Part shown: positions 1 to 4,564 of the stretch, one piece after another
Layout of the letters: each line of letters begins with the position of its first letter
Position numbering within the stretch: position 1 is the first letter of the stretch
Assembly (NCBI GenBank): GCA_937893485.1
Contig: CALBJL010000238.1
Span: forward strand, 1-5,593
DNA from: an uncultured bacterium
GTDB taxonomy: Bacteria; Bacillota; Clostridia; Lachnospirales; Lachnospiraceae
Direction of reading: 5' to 3'
Length of the DNA: 5,593 bases
Notes under the pieces: generated by a model
Databases searched by the model: none
Told to the model about the DNA's origin: nothing
Seen by the model: the letters and a program-made list of their open reading frames with translations, nothing else
Made by a program: the position numbers and the translations under genes

Positions 1-35
1 CTTGCGTCAAATTGCGCTAACGCCCATGTTTCAAG

Positions 36-63
36 GGTTTTCGCCTATTACACATAGGCAACC
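36..63 (-). other. Hairpin in structured leader (distal stem)
   Basis: GCCTA at 43-47 and TAGGC at 55-59 form a perfect 5-bp stem around a 7-nt loop. GGTT (36-39) and AACC (60-63) extend it by 4 bp across a 3-nt bulge. It abuts the larger stem at 63-117, so the two could stack. No T-tract follows, so it is not a terminator. It lies downstream of the minus-strand terminator at 144-202. Confidence 0.45.
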
Positions 64-117
64 TCCAGCGCTCTAACGCACCGTTATAACGTTTCGGCGC
101 AGGTGAGACAGCTGGAG
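63..117 (-). other. Long irregular hairpin in structured leader
   Basis: The outer arms CTCCAGC (63-69) and GCTGGAG (111-117) pair perfectly over 7 bp. Read on the minus strand, the inner arms GCGCCG (100-95) and CGGTGC (83-78) pair over 6 bp with one G-U; on the plus strand that position would be an A-C mismatch. A short CUC/GAG stem may bridge the two. The wobble favours a minus-strand RNA. No T-tract follows. Confidence 0.45.
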
Positions 118-143
118 CGGATCGTGATTGGCATTTTTGCGCA

Positions 144-202
144 CAAAAAGAGAGCGATCACCGCAAAGCCTTAATTTTACTGGCTTTGTCGCAGTCGCCC
201 TC
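144..202 (-). terminator. Strong intrinsic terminator (minus strand), possibly an attenuator
   Basis: On the minus strand GAGGGCGA (202-195) pairs with TCGCTCTC (157-150), 8 bp including one G-U. An internal loop of 6 by 6 nt can itself form a few pairs. The inner CAAAGCC (188-182) and GGCTTTG (170-164) pair over 7 bp around an 11-nt loop. A T5 run (149-145) follows directly. On the plus strand the outer stem has an A-C mismatch and no following T-tract, so the orientation is clear. It sits about 200 nt downstream of the promoter at 406-433 with no gene between them, so it ends a short RNA or attenuates a leader. Confidence 0.7.
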
Positions 203-399
203 TTATTTTTCGCTCACGCTTTATCTTGTGAAAGTGAATTGTCTGACGTATTCAGAATCGTTGTCACAAAACTCCCATATTTTCAATTATAAATTCGGCT
301 TAACCCTACTAAAACCGCCGTTTCCCACGTTATCCCGCAATTTATCTACAATTCTCGTCTCGTCCTCGTTTCTGTGACATTTATTCTAAGCCCCTACAA
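145..399 (-). ncRNA. Candidate small RNA or terminated leader RNA, about 255 nt, unknown family
   Basis: The unit is bounded by a good promoter (406-433; start expected near 399) and the intrinsic terminator at 144-202. The RNA between them is purine-rich at its 5' end. It can form a hairpin UCUGA-AUACG-UCAGA (256-242), enclosed by UUGUGA/UCACAA (269-264 with 231-226), before the terminator stem. No substantial protein frame is present; a 12-codon frame (380-342) is noted under findings. Either it is a free-standing small RNA or it is the terminated form of a long leader controlling a gene beyond the left edge. I cannot assign it to a known RNA family. Orientation and ends are inferred from promoter and terminator signals only. 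Confidence 0.4.
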
Positions 400-405
400 T
401 ATATT

Positions 406-433
406 ATTATACACAGACCTCGCCGCTTGTAAA
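406..433 (-). promoter_or_regulatory. Sigma-A-type promoter reading leftward
   Basis: On the minus strand a -35 box TTTACA (433-428, five of six consensus bases) is followed after 16 bp by a perfect -10 box TATAAT (411-406). Transcription should begin near 399 and run toward the left edge. It lies well after the terminator of the rnhA operon, so it starts a separate unit. Confidence 0.6.
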
Positions 434-480
434 TCCTCCCAAAGTATGAGACCGTAGCAGCCATTCTAACGCATTGATTT

Positions 481-507
481 GTTTGATTTCATATATGAAA
501 ATCAAAC
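481..507. repeat. Near-perfect inverted repeat
   Basis: GTTTGATTT-CATA (481-493) mirrors TATG-AAAATCAAAC (494-507) with only one extra A on the right side, giving about 13 pairs around the palindrome CATATATG. It touches the next hairpin at base 507. No T-tract follows on either strand, so a terminator role is not supported. It could be an operator, an RNA stem, or a remnant of a mobile repeat. Confidence 0.6.
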
Positions 508-537
508 GGACTTTCAAGGGTTCGCCTCAAAAGTCCG
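507..537. repeat. Symmetric hairpin carrying a motif shared with positions 29-46
   Basis: CGGACTTT (507-514) and AAAGTCCG (530-537) pair over 8 bp. After a symmetric CA/CA internal loop, AGG (517-519) pairs with CCT (525-527) around a GTTCG loop. On the minus strand it is followed by the T-containing GTTTGATTTTC, which is at best a weak terminator tail. The strand containing TTTCAAGGGTTCGCCT matches TTTCAAGGGTTTTCGCCT at 29-46. Confidence 0.6.
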
Positions 538-614
538 CGGATATGCGCTTACAAAAAATTAAAAATCTATAAACTTATTGCATAACTTTTAAATCCCCGC
601 ATACACACTTAACT

Positions 615-674
615 AAAAATTGTCTTCCAAAAGATCTGCTCAAAGAAATTGAGCCCTCTCTCTTAGAAGACAAT
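615..674 (-). terminator. Extended intrinsic terminator of the rnhA operon
   Basis: On the minus strand ATTGTCTTC (674-666) pairs perfectly with GAAGACAAT (627-619). The stem continues with TAAGAGA against TCTTTTG (7 more pairs, two of them G-U), giving a 16-bp outer stem. After a GAGG/AGA internal loop a perfect 6-bp GCTCAA/TTGAGC hairpin with a 5-nt loop caps it. A T5 run (619-615) follows. The hairpin begins 16 nt after the rnhA stop codon, which places the end of the five-gene unit here. Confidence 0.85.
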
Positions 675-690
675 CACCATACACAATAAT

Positions 691-1167
691 TTATCCCAGC
701 TCCACATCATCGAGCAGACCGCCACCGTCCGCAGCCCCTGTTGCGAGCTGGTCACAGCGCTCGTTTTCCGGATGTCCGTCGTGTCCTTTGACCCAGATAT
801 ATTTCACCTGATGCGGCTGCATCGCTGCGAGCAGCGCTTTCCACAGATCCACATTTTTGACCGGCTTTTTGTCGGATTTGACCCAGCCTTTTTTCTGCCA
901 GCTGTCGATCCAGTGCTGGTTGAACGCATCCGTGAGATATTTCGAGTCCGAATACAGATCCACCTCGCAGGGACGGTTGAGCTGCTGCAAGCCACGAATT
1001 GCCGCCATGAGCTCCATGCGGTTGTTCGTCGTCTTTTTATATCCGGCGGACAATTCCTTTTCATGCACCTCACCGCGGCTGTCCACATAACGCAGGATCG
1101 CGCCGTAGCCGCCGGGTCCGTCCGGGTTGCCGCGCGCCGCTCCGTCTGTAAATATCGTTACTTTCAT
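691..1167 (-). CDS. rnhA: Ribonuclease HI
   Basis: Cytoplasmic Mg-dependent endonuclease that cuts the RNA strand of RNA-DNA hybrids, removing R-loops and replication primers. The 158-residue protein is close to the 155 residues of E. coli RNase HI. The four metal-binding acidic residues are all visible: D8 in FTDGA, E52 in NNRMEL, D74 in YSDS and D139 in ENERCD; the catalytic-loop histidine H129 sits in VKGHDGHPENE. The basic handle region (about 88-108, with the WQKKGW and KKPVKNVDLW stretches) is intact, so this is the substrate-binding type I form. The start is preceded by GAGG four bases upstream and by GGGAAG a little further away. It is the last gene of the unit, 50 bases after the MBL gene and just before a strong terminator. 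Its link to the nucleoside genes is probably only co-transcription. Confidence 0.96.
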   Translation of the reverse strand: MKVTIFTDGAARGNPDGPGGYGAILRYVDSRGEVHEKELSAGYKKTTNNRMELMAAIRGLQQLNRPCEVDLYSDSKYLTDAFNQHWIDSWQKKGWVKSDKKPVKNVDLWKALLAAMQPHQVKYIWVKGHDGHPENERCDQLATGAADGGGLLDDVELG

Positions 1168-1184
1168 ACTTCCTCACTTCCCTT

Positions 1185-1217
1185 GGAATTCCGATACAGA
1201 AATCCATCCCGGATTCC
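1185..1217 (-). other. Intergenic hairpin between the MBL gene and rnhA
   Basis: GGAATTCCG (1185-1193) and CGGATTCC (1210-1217) pair over 8 bp with one bulged T and a 16-nt loop. The hairpin occupies most of the 50-base gap and begins immediately after the MBL stop codon. No T-tract follows on the minus strand, so it is not a normal terminator. It might act as an RNA processing or stabilising stem, but this is speculative. Confidence 0.35.
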
Positions 1218-1970
1218 TCAACTCAAATCCTCAAAATACTGGTTTTCCTGCGTGATACGCATAATGCGTCCGGTAAAGGTCGGATTTGCGATCCGGCTCA
1301 GATACTCATCAATCACACCAAACTCCTGCCAGCAGTGCATCGGAAAGACATATTTCGCAGAAACATTTTTCAGGAAATAGTCAAAGCCCTTAAACTTATA
1401 CTGCGCCAGTCTCGGATCAAGCACGACAAATGCCGCGTCGAAATAAGTATCCGACATCAAATTGATCTGGTGCTTGTAAACGCGCTCGATCTTACCGTTG
1501 ATCAGATCGCCTGCGCCCTCCCATTTCCAGTTGTTCAGATCGCCCGCATGGTAGATATGTTTTCCGTCTGCCTCGACCGCAAATGCCACTCCTGCATCCG
1601 TCGAGAGATACGTGTGCACCTTGACATCATCGACCAGATAGTCCTCACCATGCGTCACATAGGTGATCTTTTCGCGGATCGCAGGATCGATCCCATGCTT
1701 TTTCAAAAAATTCGGGCTGAGCTTCGCATCCTTCGAGATAATATAATGGATGTTCTCGTAGCGCTCGGCAAACCGGTAAATATCCATATCAAAGTGATCC
1801 TGATGCTTGTGGCTCGCGAAAAAATACATCGGTGTATCCGCATCGTAGATCGGCAGCTTGCCGCCGAAATGATAGCCGTTCACACGGTCGCCGTTAAAAT
1901 AATCAAATACGAGCACTTTCGTGTCGAGTTCCACCACAAAACAGCTATGGTGAATAAATAATACATTCAT
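1218..1970 (-). CDS. Metallo-beta-lactamase-fold hydrolase, UlaG-like, substrate unknown
   Basis: A 250-residue cytoplasmic protein with no signal peptide. It has the metal-binding signature HxHxDH as H54-K-H56-Q-D58-H59 inside FASHKHQDHF, a bridging aspartate in HAGD (H141, D144) and a C-terminal histidine in FPMHCW (H212). These are the expected ligands for a two-metal MBL site. The N-terminal IHHSCF segment (H7, H8) resembles the opening of UlaG-type members, which typically hydrolyse phosphoesters or lactones. The reaction cannot be read from the sequence. The gene starts 14 bases after the deaminase stop codon, with GAGG and AGGA motifs in that gap, so it is translated from the same message. 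The neighbours make a small phosphorylated or nucleoside-derived substrate conceivable, but that is inference only. An active enzyme is likely because every key residue is present. Confidence 0.9.
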   Translation of the reverse strand: MNVLFIHHSCFVVELDTKVLVFDYFNGDRVNGYHFGGKLPIYDADTPMYFFASHKHQDHFDMDIYRFAERYENIHYIISKDAKLSPNFLKKHGIDPAIREKITYVTHGEDYLVDDVKVHTYLSTDAGVAFAVEADGKHIYHAGDLNNWKWEGAGDLINGKIERVYKHQINLMSDTYFDAAFVVLDPRLAQYKFKGFDYFLKNVSAKYVFPMHCWQEFGVIDEYLSRIANPTFTGRIMRITQENQYFEDLS

Positions 1971-1984
1971 ATTGTCCTAACCTC

Positions 1985-3289
1985 TTATTTCATTCTGCCA
2001 ATGATCGCATTGGCTTTCGCATAGATCTCCTTCGGGTCAAAACCGATGGCAAAGCCGCCGTCCTCATAGAGAATCCGCCCGTTGACCATCGTCAGCACAA
2101 CGTTCTGCTTGCTGCCGCTGTAAACGATATTTTTCATCAGATTGTTCTCCGGCTGCATGTTCGGCTGCATCAGATCGATCAGAATCAGATCCGCCTTTTT
2201 GCCGACTGCCAGATCATCACAATCATTCAGTCCCATCGCACGCGCGCCGGCTGTCGTCGCCATGTAGAGCACTTCGTTCGCGGGTACTGCTGCCGCATCC
2301 ATATCCCTGACCTTTGCCAATGCAGTCGTCAAAAACATCTCGCGGAACATATCCAGACAGTTGTTGCTCGCAGGTCCGTCCGTTCCGATCGCCACAGGGA
2401 TGCCCTCTGCGACATAACGGCTGATCGGCGCGATGCCGCTCGCCAGCTTCAGATTGGATGCCGGGTTTGTCACTGCCGTAAGCCCACGCTTTTTGAATAT
2501 CTCAAAATCCGTATCATCCATCCACACACAGTGATAACCGCCACCGCCATATTCATACATGCCAAGCGCATCCGTGAGCTGCGTCGGGGTCTTGCCGTAC
2601 CGTCCGATACACTCCTCGACCTCCAGCTTTGTCTCGGAATTGTGCAGAAATACCGGCGATTTTAATTTCTGCGCGAGTGCTGCGACTCCCTGCATCAGTT
2701 CGAGAGAAGTCGTATATTCCGCATGGAATCCGACGATAAAGCTCGTCAAATCACTCATTTCATTCACGATGTGATAGTTTTCCTCCATGAGCTCTACCGT
2801 ACCGCCGTAGTTGTTGAGTCCACTCGTCTGTACGGTACGAAATCCGGTGTCCACCGATGCTTTCGCATCCACAGGCGGGAAAAAGTACATATCAAAATTA
2901 GAGGTGATACCGCTCGTCAGATACTCCATGATGCCTAAAATATTCAGCCAGTATACATCATCCTCCGTGAGCTGTCCCTCACGCGGGAACACCTGCTCAT
3001 TCAGCCAGTTCTGCAACGGCAGATCATCCGCATAGGAACGCAGGAATGTCATCGCCGTATGTGTGTGCGCATTTTTAAAGCCGGACATGATGAGCTTGCC
3101 TGCAGCATCGATCTCGCGATCCCACAAAATCACCTCACCGGGCTGTAACACGTGGCTCGTATCGCTGCCGTCACCGATATAGGCGATCTCTTTGCCACGC
3201 ACCCACAGCTCGCCCTCTATGATCTGGTATTCATGTGCCGCATCGTCCTTCAGGCACAAAATTTTCGCGTTATAAAAACGTACATTCAT
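1985..3289 (-). CDS. mtaD: Amidohydrolase of the MTA/SAH (adenosine-type) deaminase family
   Basis: Predicted cytoplasmic Zn-dependent deaminase acting on 6-amino purine nucleosides such as 5'-methylthioadenosine, S-adenosylhomocysteine, 5'-deoxyadenosine or adenosine. The 434-residue chain shows HxH (H75, H77) in NAHTHTAM, the FLHNSET motif (H216, E219), H253 in YHCVW, the NPASNLKLASG segment (275-284) and the catalytic aspartate D304 in GTDGPASNN, all typical of the family. A composite N- and C-terminal beta-sandwich is expected from the flanking sequence. An in-frame ATG at 3328 would give 447 residues but lies inside the phosphorylase gene. The ATG at 3289 is preferred because AAAGGAG lies 11 bases upstream and the protein then begins with the family-like MNVRFYNAKI. 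The gap to the phosphorylase is 22 bases. The exact substrate is uncertain; related guanine or chlorohydrolase-type members cannot be fully excluded. Confidence 0.9.
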   Translation of the reverse strand: MNVRFYNAKILCLKDDAAHEYQIIEGELWVRGKEIAYIGDGSDTSHVLQPGEVILWDREIDAAGKLIMSGFKNAHTHTAMTFLRSYADDLPLQNWLNEQVFPREGQLTEDDVYWLNILGIMEYLTSGITSNFDMYFFPPVDAKASVDTGFRTVQTSGLNNYGGTVELMEENYHIVNEMSDLTSFIVGFHAEYTTSLELMQGVAALAQKLKSPVFLHNSETKLEVEECIGRYGKTPTQLTDALGMYEYGGGGYHCVWMDDTDFEIFKKRGLTAVTNPASNLKLASGIAPISRYVAEGIPVAIGTDGPASNNCLDMFREMFLTTALAKVRDMDAAAVPANEVLYMATTAGARAMGLNDCDDLAVGKKADLILIDLMQPNMQPENNLMKNIVYSGSKQNVVLTMVNGRILYEDGGFAIGFDPKEIYAKANAIIGRMK

Positions 3290-3311
3290 CGAATTGTAGT
3301 CTCCTTTGATT

Positions 3312-4145
3312 TTACAGTGTTTTTGCAATATTTTTGATCGTCTCTGTCAAGAGCTGCTTGAACATCGGAGCGACTGCATCCGCGGTCTCCGTGATCTCCG
3401 CATGTGTGAGCGGCTTCGGCGAGATACCTGCTGCCAGATTGGAAATGCAGGAAACACCGACGACCTTCATACCCATATGCTTTGCAGCCTGTGCCTCACA
3501 TGCCGTAGACATGCCGACTGCATCTGCGCCCATCGCACGGCACATATTGATCTCTGCCGGAGTCTCATAAGCAGGACCGGTGAGCTGGATGTATACGCCC
3601 TCTTTCAAATGAATGTCCAGATCGCAGGCTGCCTTTTTCACGATCTGCTGCAGATCCTCGTCGTAGATATGGCTCATATCGGGGAATCTCGTTCCCAGCT
3701 CCTCGATGTTCGCACCGATCAGCGGAGACGGAACAAAGCAGGAAATATGATCCTTGATCAGCATGAAATCTCCCGCATGGAAGCCCTGTTTGATGCCGCC
3801 GGATGCATTCGTCAGAAACAGCACCTTTGCGCCCATCATTTTCATGAGTCTGGTCGGCAGCACGACATCGGTCATCGAATAGCCCTCATAATAATGTACG
3901 CGCCCCTGCATGATCACGACCGGCACGCCCTCTACATATCCGAATACGAAACGACCCTTGTGCAGCGGTACCGTCGATACCGGGAAGCCCTCGATATCCT
4001 TGTAATCGAGTGTGGCTACGACCTCGATCTGATCCGCATAATCTCCGAGACCGGAGCCTAAAATCAGCGCTACCTCGGGGGTAAAATCGACCTTTGCCTT
4101 GACACTCTCATAACATTTCAACAGTTTTTCATATACTTCGTTCAT
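3312..4145 (-). CDS. punA: Purine nucleoside phosphorylase (trimeric type, inosine/guanosine)
   Basis: Cytoplasmic enzyme of purine salvage that splits purine nucleosides with phosphate into free base and (deoxy)ribose 1-phosphate. The 277 residues match the usual length of the trimeric PNP/MTAP family. Visible motifs are the phosphate loop GSGLG (30-34, with S31), GRVHYYEG (81-88, with R82 and H84), TNASGGI (112-118), the base-binding GPAYETPAE with E194, DAVGMST with M212, and SCISNLAAG with N236. An asparagine at 236, where methylthioadenosine phosphorylases have aspartate, indicates 6-oxopurines (hypoxanthine, guanine). The start has an ideal AAGGAG seven bases upstream. It is preceded by the 59-residue protein gene (22-base gap) and followed by a nucleoside deaminase, whose inosine-type products are natural substrates for this enzyme. 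Confidence 0.95.
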   Translation of the reverse strand: MNEVYEKLLKCYESVKAKVDFTPEVALILGSGLGDYADQIEVVATLDYKDIEGFPVSTVPLHKGRFVFGYVEGVPVVIMQGRVHYYEGYSMTDVVLPTRLMKMMGAKVLFLTNASGGIKQGFHAGDFMLIKDHISCFVPSPLIGANIEELGTRFPDMSHIYDEDLQQIVKKAACDLDIHLKEGVYIQLTGPAYETPAEINMCRAMGADAVGMSTACEAQAAKHMGMKVVGVSCISNLAAGISPKPLTHAEITETADAVAPMFKQLLTETIKNIAKTL

Positions 4146-4167
4146 TTTCGTTCTCCTTATACCAAAT

Positions 4168-4347
4168 TTACTTCAATGTCAGATCTTCCACATTGACACC
4201 CATGGAAGAAAGCTTTGCCGTGGTTGCCTTAATCTGATATTCCAGCTCATCGTTCGGCACATCATTATTTGCCTTTTTTATGCGCTGCAAATCAGTATAC
4301 TTGTCAATCAGAATTGTGATCAGTTCCTTTTCTGTCATTTCTTCCAT
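4168..4347 (-). CDS. Small acidic protein of 59 residues, function unknown
   Basis: A short frame beginning MEEMTEKELITILIDKY and ending VEDLTLK, followed by TAA. I do not recognise a family. The protein is charged (12 acidic and 8 basic residues), has no cysteine, no signal peptide and no membrane segment. It looks like two helices (about 4-27 and 33-49) joined by a turn around NNDVPND. Support for it being real: it starts about 17 bases after a good promoter start point, has purine-rich GGAAGG and GGTGGAAGG upstream, fills the space before the phosphorylase exactly, and leaves the same 22-base gap as the next junction. A second ATG at 4338 (MTEKEL) is an alternative start with GGAAGG nine bases upstream, giving 56 residues. 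It could be a structural accessory protein or a regulator of the operon; nothing in the sequence decides. Confidence 0.75.
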   Translation of the reverse strand: MEEMTEKELITILIDKYTDLQRIKKANNDVPNDELEYQIKATTAKLSSMGVNVEDLTLK

Positions 4348-4370
4348 CCTTCCACCGCCTTCCTGTGATT

Positions 4371-4399
4371 AGTATAGCGGATTTGCGAAACAGTTACAA
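4371..4399 (-). promoter_or_regulatory. Promoter of the five-gene nucleoside salvage unit
   Basis: On the minus strand a -35-like TTGTAA (4399-4394, four of six consensus bases) is followed after exactly 17 bp by the -10 box TATACT (4376-4371, five of six). The start point is expected near 4364, leaving a leader of about 17 nt before the ATG at 4347. An overlapping TTGACT (4404-4399) is a better -35 hexamer but would leave a 22-bp spacer, which is too long for sigma-A. Confidence 0.6.
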
Positions 4400-4428
4400 G
4401 TCAATCCTTTCATGCCTGCTATTTTGTA

Positions 4429-4445
4429 TTGTATCTATTATACAA
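4429..4445. promoter_or_regulatory. 17-bp operator-like palindrome overlapping a TATAAT box
   Basis: TTGTAT (4429-4434) and ATACAA (4440-4445) are perfect inverted copies separated by CTATT, the layout of a dimeric repressor site. On the minus strand the same bases contain a perfect TATAAT (4442-4437), but the sequence 17 bp upstream is a poor -35 (ATGTAT). It lies about 30 bp upstream of the -35 box of the operon promoter. The binding protein is unknown. The centre lacks the CG dinucleotide common in LacI-family operators, so control by the neighbouring LacI-type gene is not favoured by the motif. Confidence 0.45.
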
Positions 4446-4476
4446 CAGATATCCGAGACATACATTGTCGGTGTAG

Positions 4477-4521
4477 TTAAAAAACAACGAGTCTTCCGGT
4501 CTCCCTGAAAAACTCGTTGTT
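4477..4521 (-). terminator. Intrinsic terminator of the LacI-family gene
   Basis: On the minus strand AACAACGAGT (4521-4512) pairs perfectly with ACTCGTTGTT (4492-4483). TTTTC/GGAAG extends the stem by about five pairs, including two G-U. The run TTTTTT (4484-4479) overlaps the stem end and continues as a T-tract. On the plus strand there is no T-tract right after the stem. It lies 43 bases after the stop codon and separates the repressor gene from the salvage operon. Confidence 0.88.
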
Positions 4522-4564
4522 ATCGTCACACTTATTTTTTACTGCAAACATATATTTCTTCCGG

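Larger units (their letters stand above)
1..614. other. Structured intergenic region without a convincing protein gene
   Basis: No open frame here shows both a ribosome binding site and protein-like sequence. The longest frame (186-377, plus strand, TTG start) has no Shine-Dalgarno sequence and a low-complexity Ser/Leu-rich translation. What the region does hold is listed separately: two adjacent hairpins (481-537), a minus-strand promoter (406-433), a minus-strand terminator (144-202), further stems at 36-117, and two copies of a short shared motif. I looked for hallmark motifs of T-box leaders, tmRNA, RNase P RNA, SRP RNA, and TPP, SAM, cobalamin, FMN, glycine and c-di-AMP riboswitches, and recognised none. 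Confidence 0.7.

Noticed and set aside
17..79. CTAACGC sites resembling integron attC core sites
   Set aside because: All copies have the same orientation, and no matching GTTAG partner is found at attC spacing on the plus strand; no integrase or cassette gene is present.
161..194. CGCAAAGCC resembling a conserved c-di-GMP-I riboswitch segment (plus strand)
   Set aside because: The other conserved blocks are missing, and this segment is explained better as one arm of the minus-strand terminator.
186..377. 63-codon plus-strand frame starting with TTG
   Set aside because: No Shine-Dalgarno sequence, low-complexity Ser/Leu-rich translation, and it lies opposite the promoter-to-terminator unit on the other strand.
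386..463. Minus-strand frame of 27 codons (MAATVSYFGR...)
   Set aside because: No ribosome binding site, and it runs across the predicted promoter at 406-433.
772..1380. Long plus-strand frames opposite rnhA and the other operon genes
   Set aside because: These are antisense shadows of well-supported genes; their translations are not protein-like and have no ribosome binding sites of note.
3290..3328. Upstream ATG for the deaminase giving 447 residues
   Set aside because: It would overlap the phosphorylase coding end and lacks the good ribosome binding site that precedes the ATG at 3289.
4384..4399. Possible catabolite-response (cre) site over the operon promoter
   Set aside because: TGTAACTGTTTCGCA on the minus strand departs from the consensus at the central C and at the right end; too weak to call.
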